From NCBI GenBank assembly GCA_902610515.1, contig CACLVZ010000007.1, positions 1-40,912 of the forward strand: DNA of 40,912 bases, given 5' to 3'. Below, piece by piece: positions 17,540-26,745 of this stretch (positions are counted from its first letter, which is position 1; every line of letters starts with the position of its first letter). Below the pieces are notes generated by a model. It ran no database searches and was not told the DNA's origin. It saw only the letters and a list, made by a program, of their open reading frames with translations. The stretch is from an uncultured Pelagibacteraceae bacterium. Its GTDB lineage: Bacteria > Pseudomonadota > Alphaproteobacteria > Pelagibacterales > Pelagibacteraceae. The position numbers were made by a program, and so were the translations under genes.

Positions 17540-18227
17540 AATCATTATTTATAAATACTAAATCAGAGTGCAAAATATTAGCCAATGTGTAATTATTAGA
17601 TGTTATTAAATTATATAGCTGAGAACTAATTACATTTTTAATATTTAAATTTTTAATTTCTAATTTTGGTAAACTTAAATCAAGATATTCTACAACAATA
17701 ACTTTTGGAGAATATTTTTTAAAATCAAAATTTTTTAAAACAGGTAATTCTGAACCTTCAACATCAATAGATAAAAAATCAATTTGAATATCATTAAATT
17801 TAGAATTTATTAAGATTTCATTTAATGTTTTGGATTTAACCTTTTTAACAGATGAAACTTTTGCTTTTTGATAATTAGCAGCTTCTTTGCTTATTGTATT
17901 AATTGCTGATTTTGAATGATAAAAATATAAATCTACTTCTTTATTATCATTTGAAACAGCAATATTAATATTTTCATCTTTTTTTCGATAAATATTAAAT
18001 AAATTGATGTTTTCTTCATCTAAATCAATATTTATTCCTTTCCAACCTTTTTTATTTAAAAGATAAGTATTATTATTTTTTATCGGATGACCACAACCTA
18101 CATCAACATAAAAACCATCATTTGTATCTTTAAATATATTTAGAATAAGTGAGTCTACGCCGCCATAAGAATAAGATATTTTTTTATGAGTTAATGATTT
18201 TATAAAAACTTTTAAAAATTTAAGCAT
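17529..18227 (-). CDS. FkbM family methyltransferase
   Basis: A 232-residue SAM-dependent methyltransferase of the FkbM type. The SAM-binding motif FYVDVGCGHP is near residue 38, followed by an acidic strand end (GINIDLDEEN) and the family signature IDFLSIDVEGSELPVLKNFDF near 150-170. FkbM proteins in glycan clusters usually O-methylate sugars. It is the last gene of a minus-strand surface-glycan cassette with two glycosyltransferase genes, overlapping the GT2 gene by 8 bases. Confidence 0.87.
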   Translation of the reverse strand: MLKFLKVFIKSLTHKKISYSYGGVDSLILNIFKDTNDGFYVDVGCGHPIKNNNTYLLNKKGWKGINIDLDEENINLFNIYRKKDENINIAVSNDNKEVDLYFYHSKSAINTISKEAANYQKAKVSSVKKVKSKTLNEILINSKFNDIQIDFLSIDVEGSELPVLKNFDFKKYSPKVIVVEYLDLSLPKLEIKNLNIKNVISSQLYNLITSNNYTLANILHSDLVFINNDFKD

Positions 18228-19071
18228 TTACTTTTGATAAAATTGAGTGAAATACGTAAGCTAATTTACATTTTGCTAAATCAAAATAGTATTTAAAGTT
18301 TTTTTCAGGCTCAGTTAACAAACCTCTAAATGGAGTATCAGATTTAAGATAATATTTTTTGAAAAATTTAATGCTCATTCCCCATTTTAGCAAAAATATT
18401 TTAGCTCCATTATTCCATGCTTTTTTTCTAAGTGATATAGATGAGAAATGATAAACCCTACTTTTTCCTAAACCTTTAAATAACCTGACCCCCATATTCC
18501 ATAATTTCATATTAAAATCAGGATCTGATCCTAAACCAGGACTAAATTCTTCACTAAAGCCTCCCACCTTATCCCATGTGCTTTTTGGCACTAATGAAGG
18601 TTGCCAATGAGTTCCTTGAAAATCTTCAAACTTCAGTTGATTAACATTTTTAAGTAATTTTTCTTCATCAAAATCTTCTAATGTTTTTCCACAATCAAAT
18701 TCTAAATAAGATTTAAATGGCTGAACCATAGTACCAGATATAAAAAAATCTTTATTTTCAGGATATTTCTTTATTTCATCAGCAAATACCACATCCCAAT
18801 TTGGACAAAAATACATATCATCGTGAGCTAAAACTATATATTCACAATCAGCTAAAGCTACTGCTTTATTGAATCCTACACATACTCCCGCATTTTCTTT
18901 TGAGAAGCTCATTTTATATTTTTGATCCTTAAGATATTCTAAAGTTCCATCATTTCCCTCGTTTATATGAACGATAATCTCATGGTCAAACTTAGAATTT
19001 TTTTTAATACTTGCTATACATAATTTTAAGTATTCTAAATTATTATATGTGGGTATAATTATAGAGAACAT
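18220..19071 (-). CDS. Glycosyltransferase family 2
   Basis: A 283-residue GT-A fold glycosyltransferase. The N-terminal FSIIIPTYNNLEYLK is diagnostic, an Asp-rich metal/nucleotide motif appears as AHDDMYF near residue 85, and GGFSEEFSPGLGSDPDFNMKLWNMG near 165-190 corresponds to the acceptor-side ED-containing block. No membrane helix is present. It probably adds one sugar in a cell-surface or exopolysaccharide pathway. The start overlaps the end of the large two-domain glycosyltransferase gene by one base. Confidence 0.88.
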   Translation of the reverse strand: MFSIIIPTYNNLEYLKLCIASIKKNSKFDHEIIVHINEGNDGTLEYLKDQKYKMSFSKENAGVCVGFNKAVALADCEYIVLAHDDMYFCPNWDVVFADEIKKYPENKDFFISGTMVQPFKSYLEFDCGKTLEDFDEEKLLKNVNQLKFEDFQGTHWQPSLVPKSTWDKVGGFSEEFSPGLGSDPDFNMKLWNMGVRLFKGLGKSRVYHFSSISLRKKAWNNGAKIFLLKWGMSIKFFKKYYLKSDTPFRGLLTEPEKNFKYYFDLAKCKLAYVFHSILSKVNA

Positions 19072-21203
19072 TAATTATGCCAAAAAAACTTTTTTTTATT
19101 CTCAATTCCTAAAGTTTTATTAATAATAAATTCAGCAACCAGTGAAGAATTGAAATACTTCATATATTTCTTTTTTCCATTTTTACCAATTTTTTTTCTA
19201 AGTTTCTCATCCCTAGAAATCCTTAAAATTTTTTCTGACAAATCATTAACATTTTTATAGAAAACCATTTCAGAATTATTAAAAAAATCACGGTATTGTG
19301 TTTTTTCATCGATTAAGCAAACCAAACCATTGCCAACTATTTGTGTAATTCTATCGCTACTGTAATATTTAATAGCATCACCTCTACTCAGATTAAGACC
19401 CATTTTTGCATTTGATATTGTTTTAAAATAATGATCAGCCCAAATAGGTTGTACTTTATCTATTCCATAAATATCAAATTTTACATCTGGTGTTATCGAC
19501 GATAGTTCTTTTAAAAAGTTTATTCTATCGTCAATTTTTCCAGATTTTAAAACTCCTCTGTGAACGCCGTGGCTAAGTGCAAAAAAAACATCTACATTAC
19601 AAGGTTTAGAGAAATTATTAAGAGTTTCAAACGAGTCATCGCTTGGATTTGGTATATAAAAGTTATTTGTTTTTTTAGGTAAAAAATTTAGCACAGAGGG
19701 ACTTGTGGTTACAAATGATGCATCTAAATAATTTATTTTATCTAATATCCTATTTTTATTTCTTTCATAATCTGGCCCTTTTTTATTAAGTGGATCTAGA
19801 AACCATTGGCCAAATTTAACATTAGGATAATCATTTCTTAATTCATTTATTTGATCGGAAGAAATTAAATCTGCGTGACCTAGCATAATTATGTCAGGTT
19901 TATAGTTGTAACAAGTTTTTCTCAATTTTTCATTAAGTGATTTTGCTCCCTTCAAATCTTTAAAATTTTTGTAATATTTTTGAATATCTCTATCACTAAA
20001 CCCAAGAACACTATGACCTAATCTTATGAAACCATTATTAATTCTTCTTCCAGTATTAAAAAACAGTCTACCATCAAGTCTTTCATTAAAATTCGTGATA
20101 TGTAAAATTCTCAAGTTCTTAGGGTCTTTTTTTATATTTATTCTTTTGAGATAGCTTATTTTTTCTGCTCTATAATTATCCATTAAGGATGTTACATACT
20201 CATGAGTTAAATAGAAATTTTTGATTGAAAGTTCTTGCAAATTCTTTCTTTGTTTAGGGTTATTAATGAGCGTTTCTAAAGTTTTTGTAAGAGATTTAAC
20301 ATTTAGTTTTTTTAAAATTTTTGCATCTGTAACGGTCTCAGGTAAACCACCTTTATTTGTAATAACAACAGCACATCCGTTGGCTGATGCTTCTAAACTA
20401 GTTCTTCCAAAAGGTTCCTCCCACCGCGAACAAGCAACAGCTATATTTGATTTTTTAAAAATATCAAGAACTTCGCTGTGCTTTCGGAAGCCGAGAATTT
20501 CAGCACGTTTATGATTTAAAATAATCTTTTCTCTTTTTTCATCTCCAATAATCTTTGCTGTCCAATCAGAATATTTATTTAAAATTCGTTTTATAGATGA
20601 AGAAAATATATCGTAGCCTTTCGCTTTATTGAGTTTACCAACAAAAGTAATCCATTTCTTTTTTTTATTAATTAAATTTAAAGAACCTTTTTTTGCTGAT
20701 TGGTGAAAAATTAACAATTTATCACTATTAACAAATTTATTTTCCATTCCTTCCAGAAATCGTTTTTTAGACCAAGAACTATTAAAGATTATCCTATAGC
20801 AAATTTTTAATAAGTTTTTCCGTTCAGCAATAGTTTGTGACCCATCCATTGAAAGTGGATCGTTATGAAAATAAAGAGTAAATATTTTTGTATTAAACTC
20901 TTTAGACAGAATTTGTATATAGCTTGGCCTATTATGAATTTCTATTATCGTTGAGTCATTTTTTCTTTCAAGGTCTGTAAATTTCTTTACATAATTTTTG
21001 GTTTGACTTCCGAAAGACCTTTTTTTAAGTTCAATATTTTTATATTTCAAAGAAAATTTTTTTTTAAAAGTAGTATTTCCAAAAATTGTAATATTTTTTT
21101 TAAATTTACTTATTTGGGTAGTTTCATAAACAAATAAGGAAACTGCACCAGGGTACTCTGGAGAAAAATTCTCTTTATAGGGTAATAGTATTGAAATTTT
21201 CAT
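19071..21203 (-). CDS. Large two-domain glycosyltransferase (GT4 + CgeB-like)
   Basis: A 710-residue protein that seems to join two GT-B enzymes. Residues about 1-365 are GT4-like: WITFVGKLNKAKGYDIF near 185, then SRWEEPFGRTSLEASANGCAVV near 260 with the EPFGR(T)xxEA signature. Residues about 370-700 resemble CgeB/YkvP-type transferases: GLNLSRGDAIKYYSSDRITQIVGNG near 605, then a C-terminal helix with KKIGKNGKKKY. A bifunctional polymerase or sequential sugar transferase is inferred. The ATG at 21203 overlaps the GIY-YIG gene by 29 bases. Confidence 0.8.
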   Translation of the reverse strand: MKISILLPYKENFSPEYPGAVSLFVYETTQISKFKKNITIFGNTTFKKKFSLKYKNIELKKRSFGSQTKNYVKKFTDLERKNDSTIIEIHNRPSYIQILSKEFNTKIFTLYFHNDPLSMDGSQTIAERKNLLKICYRIIFNSSWSKKRFLEGMENKFVNSDKLLIFHQSAKKGSLNLINKKKKWITFVGKLNKAKGYDIFSSSIKRILNKYSDWTAKIIGDEKREKIILNHKRAEILGFRKHSEVLDIFKKSNIAVACSRWEEPFGRTSLEASANGCAVVITNKGGLPETVTDAKILKKLNVKSLTKTLETLINNPKQRKNLQELSIKNFYLTHEYVTSLMDNYRAEKISYLKRINIKKDPKNLRILHITNFNERLDGRLFFNTGRRINNGFIRLGHSVLGFSDRDIQKYYKNFKDLKGAKSLNEKLRKTCYNYKPDIIMLGHADLISSDQINELRNDYPNVKFGQWFLDPLNKKGPDYERNKNRILDKINYLDASFVTTSPSVLNFLPKKTNNFYIPNPSDDSFETLNNFSKPCNVDVFFALSHGVHRGVLKSGKIDDRINFLKELSSITPDVKFDIYGIDKVQPIWADHYFKTISNAKMGLNLSRGDAIKYYSSDRITQIVGNGLVCLIDEKTQYRDFFNNSEMVFYKNVNDLSEKILRISRDEKLRKKIGKNGKKKYMKYFNSSLVAEFIINKTLGIENKKKFFWHN

Positions 21204-21438
21204 TCTTAATTTTGTTTCTTAATGTTCTATTATTCTTTATATAATATTCTCTAGAAATTGCCTCTTTTTTTGAGCCATATTTTTCTTTATAAATTAATTT
21301 CCATTTTCTACCTCTCGTAAACTTTGCACCTTTATTCTTATTGTGTAGATTGATTCTTTTATTAAGGTCATTTGTATAACCAACATATGTAACTGACTCT
21401 TTCCCCAATGATTTGAGCATATAAACGAAATAGCTCAT
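21175..21438 (-). CDS. GIY-YIG endonuclease domain protein (UPF0213/YhbQ-like)
   Basis: An 87-residue single-domain protein. It has FVYMLKS at about residues 4-10 and YVGYTNDLNKRINLHN near 18-33, corresponding to the GIY and YIG elements and the catalytic Arg. GAKFTRGRKWKLIY near 38 and REYYIKN near 63, with the metal-binding Glu, follow. This matches the small UvrC-type GIY-YIG proteins; their cellular role is poorly defined. The last 29 bases overlap the glycosyltransferase start. Confidence 0.88.
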   Translation of the reverse strand: MSYFVYMLKSLGKESVTYVGYTNDLNKRINLHNKNKGAKFTRGRKWKLIYKEKYGSKKEAISREYYIKNNRTLRNKIKNENFNTITL

Positions 21439-21444
21439 TGAAAG

Positions 21445-22236
21445 TTAATACCCTTTTCCAGAGTCCTTGACTTTGTCTTTCTTAATTTTGCTTAGAGCTA
21501 ACTTTGACGCTGCTGTCATGTATCTTTGATCAGATCCTATTGTAACTAGTTGAAAACCTTTTTTTATCATTTTTTCTGCATATTCTGGTTGTCCATTTTG
21601 TATACCAGCAACTATCTTATGCCTTTTAGCGCTTTCTAAGATTTTCATTATAACTTCATAAACAGGATCACCCTCTGGTTTATCAAAACTAGGTTTTTCA
21701 CCAATAGCTAAACTTAAATCTGCAGGACCAATGTATATTCCATCTAAACCAGGTGTTTTCATAATTTCATCTAGGTTTTCTAGAGACTCTTTTGTTTCTA
21801 TCATAGCAAATTTTAATATTTCATTATTGGCTTCATCAGCATAGTCTGGTCCTCCGTATACTAAACCTCTAATTGGACCATAACTTCTGTAACCACTAGG
21901 TGGATACATGCAGGCTTTAACAAAATTTTCTGCTTCCTTTTTATTGCTTACCATTGGACAAATAATTCCATAAGCGCCTGCATCAAGAATTTTCATTATT
22001 TGGCCCGGTTCATTCCAATTTACTCTAGCCATAGGAACTACTTTAGTAGAAGATATTGCTTGTAACATTCCTACTGCATTAGGATAATCTATTACGCCAT
22101 GTTGCATATCCAAAGTCAATGAGTCCCAATTTTGATTTGCCATTAATTCTGCAGTAAATGAATTTGGTATTTGAAGCCATCCATTAATAGCAGATTTACC
22201 AGATCTAAAAATTTCTTTTAATTTATTCTTTCTCAT
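21445..22236 (-). CDS. HpcH/HpaI family aldolase
   Basis: A 263-residue class II pyruvate/2-oxo-acid aldolase of the HpcH/HpaI type. TLDMQHGVIDY near residue 42 carries the catalytic His. MARVNWNEPG near 70, FAMIETKESL near 145 (metal-ligand Glu) and GIYIGPADLSLAIG near 167 (metal-ligand Asp) are all present. Family members split 2-oxo-3-deoxy acids to pyruvate plus an aldehyde. It overlaps the aldehyde dehydrogenase gene by 4 bases, so the two probably work in sequence. The neighbouring inositol genes suggest a sugar-acid substrate, but this is inference. Confidence 0.9.
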   Translation of the reverse strand: MRKNKLKEIFRSGKSAINGWLQIPNSFTAELMANQNWDSLTLDMQHGVIDYPNAVGMLQAISSTKVVPMARVNWNEPGQIMKILDAGAYGIICPMVSNKKEAENFVKACMYPPSGYRSYGPIRGLVYGGPDYADEANNEILKFAMIETKESLENLDEIMKTPGLDGIYIGPADLSLAIGEKPSFDKPEGDPVYEVIMKILESAKRHKIVAGIQNGQPEYAEKMIKKGFQLVTIGSDQRYMTAASKLALSKIKKDKVKDSGKGY

Positions 22237-23678
22237 TCGTATGAAATACCAAAGTGAGTGTATTTTATATTTAAATAATCCTTAATGGCCATAGATCCGC
22301 CTTCTCTACCATAGCCAGTTTGTTTAATTCCTCCAAATGGTGCCTCTGCTACCGCCACAACTGGAGTGTTAACTGCAACACAACCTGTTTCTAATTTTTC
22401 AGAAGCCTGATTTGCTTTTTTTAAATCTGTTGTATAAACATAGCTAGCTAGGCCCAAATCATTATCATTAGCTCTTTTCATCACTTCATCGAAATCTTTG
22501 AAAGACAAAATAGGCACTATCGGACCAAAAGGCTCTTCCTTCATTACTGTAAAATTATCTTTAATATTATCAAATATAGTTGGTTCATAATAATAGCCTT
22601 TGTTGAAGTTGGCAGCCCTTTTACCTCCTAAGAGAACTTTCCCCCCTTCTTTTTTCGTCGTTTCTACTAACTTTTCTACACCTTCCAACCTCTCTTTTGT
22701 ACATAAAGGTCCGAGCAAAGTATCCCTATCCATACCATTTCCCATCTTTAATTTTTTAGTTTTTTGAACCATTAAGTTAGCAAACTCATCTTTTTTCTTC
22801 TCATGGATGTAAAATCTGTTTGGCGATATACAAACTTGACCATTATTTCTAAACTTAGCTGTTATAGCCATATCAGTTACTTTATTTAAATCAACATCGT
22901 CAAAAACAATAAATGGTGAGTGACCACTTAATTCCATTGTTACTCTTTGTACCTTATCTGCAGCTTGTTTAAGAATAAGCTTACCTACTCTAGTTGATCC
23001 TGTGATAGATATTTTTTTTACTACGTCGGATTGAATTAATTCAGATGAAATACTTGCTGGATCTCCAGATAATAAATTTACTACACCTGGAGGAACTCCG
23101 GCTTCTTTACATATATCAATTATTTCCATAACACTACCTGGTGTAATCACATCAGGTTTCACTATAACTGAACATCCAGCGGCTAAAGCAGTGGAAATCT
23201 TTCTCGATGCTAAAATAACAGGAAAATTCCAAGGAACTAAAGCAGCTACTACTCCGACAGGTTGATAAATTACATGTATTTTTGTATTTGGAAAACGACT
23301 TTGGTTTATTTCACCAAAAATTCTTTTTGTTTCTTCTGAATTCCATTCAAATATGTCTGCTGCACCACCAACTTCACCCGCACCTTCAGTAAGGGGTTTG
23401 CCAACTTCTAAAGTTAACCATTTTGATAAAGTATCTACTTTTTTTCTCATTAACTCAGAAATTTTTCTAATTACTTTTGACCTTTCCCACGGCGAGGTGT
23501 TTTTCCAAATTTCCAAACCTTTTTCTGCTGATTTGAGTGCCCTTTGAATATCTTTACTATTTGCCTTCGAGGCTTTACCGATAATTTCTTCGGTAGCTGG
23601 ATTAATTACTTCGTAAGTTTCGCCACTTGATGATTGCTGCCATTTACCGTCAATAAACTGACCAAATTTTTCGTACAT
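22233..23678 (-). CDS. NAD(P)-dependent aldehyde dehydrogenase
   Basis: A 481-residue ALDH. The catalytic Glu is in MELSGHSP near residue 250, the nucleophilic Cys in NNGQVCISPNRF near 284, and the cofactor loop ITGSTRVG near 227. The overall pattern is closest to succinate-semialdehyde/lactaldehyde-type dehydrogenases rather than the CoA-acylating IolA/MmsA type, whose motifs differ. It probably oxidises the aldehyde made by the downstream-encoded aldolase. The start faces the iolD start across a 56-bp divergent promoter region. Confidence 0.93.
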   Translation of the reverse strand: MYEKFGQFIDGKWQQSSSGETYEVINPATEEIIGKASKANSKDIQRALKSAEKGLEIWKNTSPWERSKVIRKISELMRKKVDTLSKWLTLEVGKPLTEGAGEVGGAADIFEWNSEETKRIFGEINQSRFPNTKIHVIYQPVGVVAALVPWNFPVILASRKISTALAAGCSVIVKPDVITPGSVMEIIDICKEAGVPPGVVNLLSGDPASISSELIQSDVVKKISITGSTRVGKLILKQAADKVQRVTMELSGHSPFIVFDDVDLNKVTDMAITAKFRNNGQVCISPNRFYIHEKKKDEFANLMVQKTKKLKMGNGMDRDTLLGPLCTKERLEGVEKLVETTKKEGGKVLLGGKRAANFNKGYYYEPTIFDNIKDNFTVMKEEPFGPIVPILSFKDFDEVMKRANDNDLGLASYVYTTDLKKANQASEKLETGCVAVNTPVVAVAEAPFGGIKQTGYGREGGSMAIKDYLNIKYTHFGISYE

Positions 23679-23694
23679 AAATTATATATAAATA

Positions 23695-23723
23695 TTGAAT
23701 ATATTAAGTTAATTATCTATCTT
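23695..23723 (+). promoter_or_regulatory. Possible promoter of the iolD gene
   Basis: TTGAAT (23695-23700) and TATCTT (23718-23723) are separated by 17 bases in the 56-bp gap between divergent genes. The predicted start would fall about 5 bases before the ATG at 23735, leaving a very short leader. AT-richness makes this tentative. Confidence 0.35.
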
Positions 23724-23734
23724 ATAAAGAATTT

Positions 23735-25579
23735 ATGAAAAACATTCAACTTACTTGTGCTCATGCACTTATCAAATACCTTACAAAACAAAAAATTCTA
23801 ATTGATGGAAAAAAGGAACCTTTGTTTCCAGGTGCATTTGGAATTTTCGGTCATGGTAACGTAGCGTGTTTGGGTCAAGCACTTCAAGAAAATCAAAAAG
23901 AACTTCCTACTTGGAGAGGCCATCATGAGCAAAATATGGCTCTTACAGGAATAGCGTATTCAAGAGCGAAAAGAAGAAAACAAATCTTTATTGCGACAAG
24001 CTCAGTTGGACCTGGTTCTACGAATATGATTACGGCAGCAGCAGTAGCAATGAGCAATAGACTTCCAATATTATTTTTACCTGGAGACACATTCGCAAAT
24101 AGAATGCCAGATCCAGTATTACAACAAGTTGAACATTTTAATAATCCTGGAATAACACAAAATGACGGATTTAAACCCGTTGTAAGATATTTTGACAGAA
24201 TCACCCGTCCTGAACAAATAATTTCTACTTTACCACAAGCAATAGAAGTAATGCTTGACCCTGCTGATTGTGGTCCTGCGTGTATTTCTTTAAGTCAAGA
24301 TGTTCAAGGCGAAGTATTTGATTACCCTGAGGATTTTTTCAAGGAGAGAGTGCATTCAATTAGGCGACCACGACCAGATGATTATGAAATAAAAAAAGCG
24401 GTAGAGGTTATTAAATCCTCTAAAAATCCAATAATAATTTCTGGAGGTGGAGTTTTTTACTCTGATGCAATGGAAGAATTATCTGACTTTGCAAAAAAAC
24501 ATAATATACCAGTAACACAAACTGTTATGGGTTACTCTACTATGAAAAGAGATCATTCTCATTTTTTAGGCCCAATTGGCGGTCTTGGCGGTAAAGCAGC
24601 AAATAATATGGCAAAAAAAACAGATTTAGCAATAGCTGTCGGAACAAAACTAGCAGATTTTACAACAGGATCCTGGGCAAATTTTGAAAACCCAAACTTT
24701 AAACTCGTTTCTATAAACGCAGCAAGATTTGACGCAAACAAACATATGGCGCAAGCTGTAGTTGGTGACGCAAAAGTTTCTTTATCAGAACTATCTCTAG
24801 TTCTTGGAGGTTGGAAAGCAGAAGATAATTGGAATAACAAAGCACAAATAGAATTGAAAAGTTGGAACGAATATGTTGATAAAGAAAGTGGTCCAACAAA
24901 TCAAAAATTACCTAGCTATGCCCATGCTGTTGGTGCAATTTACAGAAATTCTGATCCATCAGATATAGCAGTAACTGCTGCTGGTGGTTTAGTAGGAGAA
25001 GTTGTGCAAGTCTGGAGACCTAGAGAGTTAAATACTCATGAAACTGAGTGGGGCTTTAGTTGTATGAGTTACGAAATTTCAGGTGCTTTAGGAATAAAAA
25101 TGGCTAATCCAAACAAAGAAGTTATAGCTTTTGTAGGTGATGGATCTTACCTCCTTTATAACTCAGATATATATAGTTCTGTAATTACTAACAATAAATT
25201 GATAATAATAGTTTGCGATAACGGTGGACATGCAGTTATTAATCGACTTCAATTATATAAAGGTGGTAAGGAATTTAATTGTTTACTAAAAAGCTCAAAG
25301 ACACCCAATCTTGTCCCGGTGGATTTTGCGTCGCATGCAAAAAGTATGGGTGCAGAGGGAGAACAAGTGAACTCAATATCTGAATTAGAAGAAGCTTTTA
25401 AAAGAGCAAAGAAATCCAAAAAAACCTATGTTATAAGTATTCAGACAGATGGATATCAATGGCTAGAAGGTTCTGCTTACTGGGAAAGCCCTACTCTTGC
25501 ATTACCAACGACTAAGGAAAATGAAAGAGCCCTAAAAGAACACCTAGAGGGGAAGAAAAAACAGAGAAAAGGTGTATAA
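23735..25579 (+). CDS. iolD: THcHDO hydrolase, IolD-like thiamine diphosphate enzyme
   Basis: A 614-residue ThDP enzyme of the IolD family, which opens the ring of 3D-(3,5/4)-trihydroxycyclohexane-1,2-dione in myo-inositol breakdown. The activating Glu is in RGHHEQNM near residue 66. The long N-terminal block FGIFGHGNVACLGQAL is IolD-specific compared with acetolactate synthase. The ThDP motif GDGSYLLYN...NGGHAVINRLQ is near 470-500. The length matches IolD. It is followed after 8 bases by a Gfo/Idh/MocA gene on the same strand. Confidence 0.93.
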   Translation: MKNIQLTCAHALIKYLTKQKILIDGKKEPLFPGAFGIFGHGNVACLGQALQENQKELPTWRGHHEQNMALTGIAYSRAKRRKQIFIATSSVGPGSTNMITAAAVAMSNRLPILFLPGDTFANRMPDPVLQQVEHFNNPGITQNDGFKPVVRYFDRITRPEQIISTLPQAIEVMLDPADCGPACISLSQDVQGEVFDYPEDFFKERVHSIRRPRPDDYEIKKAVEVIKSSKNPIIISGGGVFYSDAMEELSDFAKKHNIPVTQTVMGYSTMKRDHSHFLGPIGGLGGKAANNMAKKTDLAIAVGTKLADFTTGSWANFENPNFKLVSINAARFDANKHMAQAVVGDAKVSLSELSLVLGGWKAEDNWNNKAQIELKSWNEYVDKESGPTNQKLPSYAHAVGAIYRNSDPSDIAVTAAGGLVGEVVQVWRPRELNTHETEWGFSCMSYEISGALGIKMANPNKEVIAFVGDGSYLLYNSDIYSSVITNNKLIIIVCDNGGHAVINRLQLYKGGKEFNCLLKSSKTPNLVPVDFASHAKSMGAEGEQVNSISELEEAFKRAKKSKKTYVISIQTDGYQWLEGSAYWESPTLALPTTKENERALKEHLEGKKKQRKGV

Positions 25580-25587
25580 ACTTTTTA

Positions 25588-26745
25588 ATGGAAAAAGTTT
25601 ATAAAGTCGGCCTAATTGGCTGCGGTCATATAGCTGAAACTTATTTTAGGGCGCATAAATATTTCAATAATTTTAAGATAATTAAATGTGCTGATATTAA
25701 CAAGTTTGCAGCTCAAAAGTGTGCAAAAACTTATAAGATAAGTTCAGTATCGGTTAATGAATTAATTAAAGATAAAGAAGTTGAAGTTATTCTAAACTTA
25801 ACAATACCTAATGCACATTATTTGATAGCTAAAAAATCATTACTTAATGGTAAACACGTTTATTCTGAAAAGCCCTTAGCTGTTTCATTTGAAGATGGAA
25901 AAGAACTTATAAAAATAGCAAAAAGAAAAAAACTTTTCATAGGAAATGCTCCTGACACTTTTTTAGGCGGAGGAAATCAAAAAGCAAGAGAACTTTTAGA
26001 CAAAAAAGTGATAGGTAAAGTGAAGTTTGGAACAGGAATATTTGCTTATCCAGGAATACAATCCTATCATCCTAATCCAGAGCCTTGGTTTGCTAAAAAA
26101 GGAGGAGGACCAGTTATAGATATGGGTCCGTATTATTTAACAGCTTTAGTAAATTTATTAGGTCCGGCTAAAGAAGTAACAAGTATAAGCTCAAAAGGGG
26201 TAAACAAACGAACTATCGGCATAGGACCAAAAAAGGGTAAAAAATTTACAGTGGAATGTCCCACAACTTACTTTTCTACTATAAAATTTCATAATGGTAC
26301 AATAATTAGATTAACTTTATCTTTTGATGTTATTTCTCATCTAAGAAACCACATAGAACTATACGGAGAAAATGGTTCTATGATAGTTCCAGATCCAAAT
26401 ATGTTTGGTGGATCGGTTTTAATCAGTAAAAAATTAGGTAGCACATGGAGGAATCATCAAACAAACAAAATGTCATTAGGAAAAATTAATATAAGATCCC
26501 AAAGTTCTAGAGCAAATGAGTCTCCTACTAATGCAAATTATAGAGGTGTTGGATTATCGGAGATGATATACTCAATCCAAAATAAGAAAACACATAGATG
26601 TAATGGAAATTTATCTCTTCACGTGCTAAATATTATAGAGGCAATTCATTCATCTGCAAGAAATAATAAAAAACAAAGAATTTCTGTTAAATGTGAAAAA
26701 CCAAAGCCATTTTCAAATAAAGAGATCAATTCAATACTTAAATAG
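25588..26745 (+). CDS. Gfo/Idh/MocA family oxidoreductase
   Basis: A 385-residue NAD(P)-dependent sugar or cyclitol dehydrogenase. The Rossmann motif GLIGCGHIAETY is at about residue 8, and the catalytic Lys is in SEKPLAVS near 95. The mid-protein GGGPVIDMGPYYLTALVNLLG near 172-190 carries the Asp and the position usually held by a catalytic His (Tyr here). A second dehydrogenase (IolG-like) is encoded at 30644-31639, so this one may act on another inositol isomer or a sugar. It overlaps the convergent ROK kinase gene by 8 bases. Confidence 0.88.
   Translation: MEKVYKVGLIGCGHIAETYFRAHKYFNNFKIIKCADINKFAAQKCAKTYKISSVSVNELIKDKEVEVILNLTIPNAHYLIAKKSLLNGKHVYSEKPLAVSFEDGKELIKIAKRKKLFIGNAPDTFLGGGNQKARELLDKKVIGKVKFGTGIFAYPGIQSYHPNPEPWFAKKGGGPVIDMGPYYLTALVNLLGPAKEVTSISSKGVNKRTIGIGPKKGKKFTVECPTTYFSTIKFHNGTIIRLTLSFDVISHLRNHIELYGENGSMIVPDPNMFGGSVLISKKLGSTWRNHQTNKMSLGKINIRSQSSRANESPTNANYRGVGLSEMIYSIQNKKTHRCNGNLSLHVLNIIEAIHSSARNNKKQRISVKCEKPKPFSNKEINSILK

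Noticed and set aside
23353-25000. Several 60-95 residue antisense ORFs over the aldehyde dehydrogenase and iolD genes
   Set aside because: They are shadow frames of strongly conserved genes without any recognisable motif.
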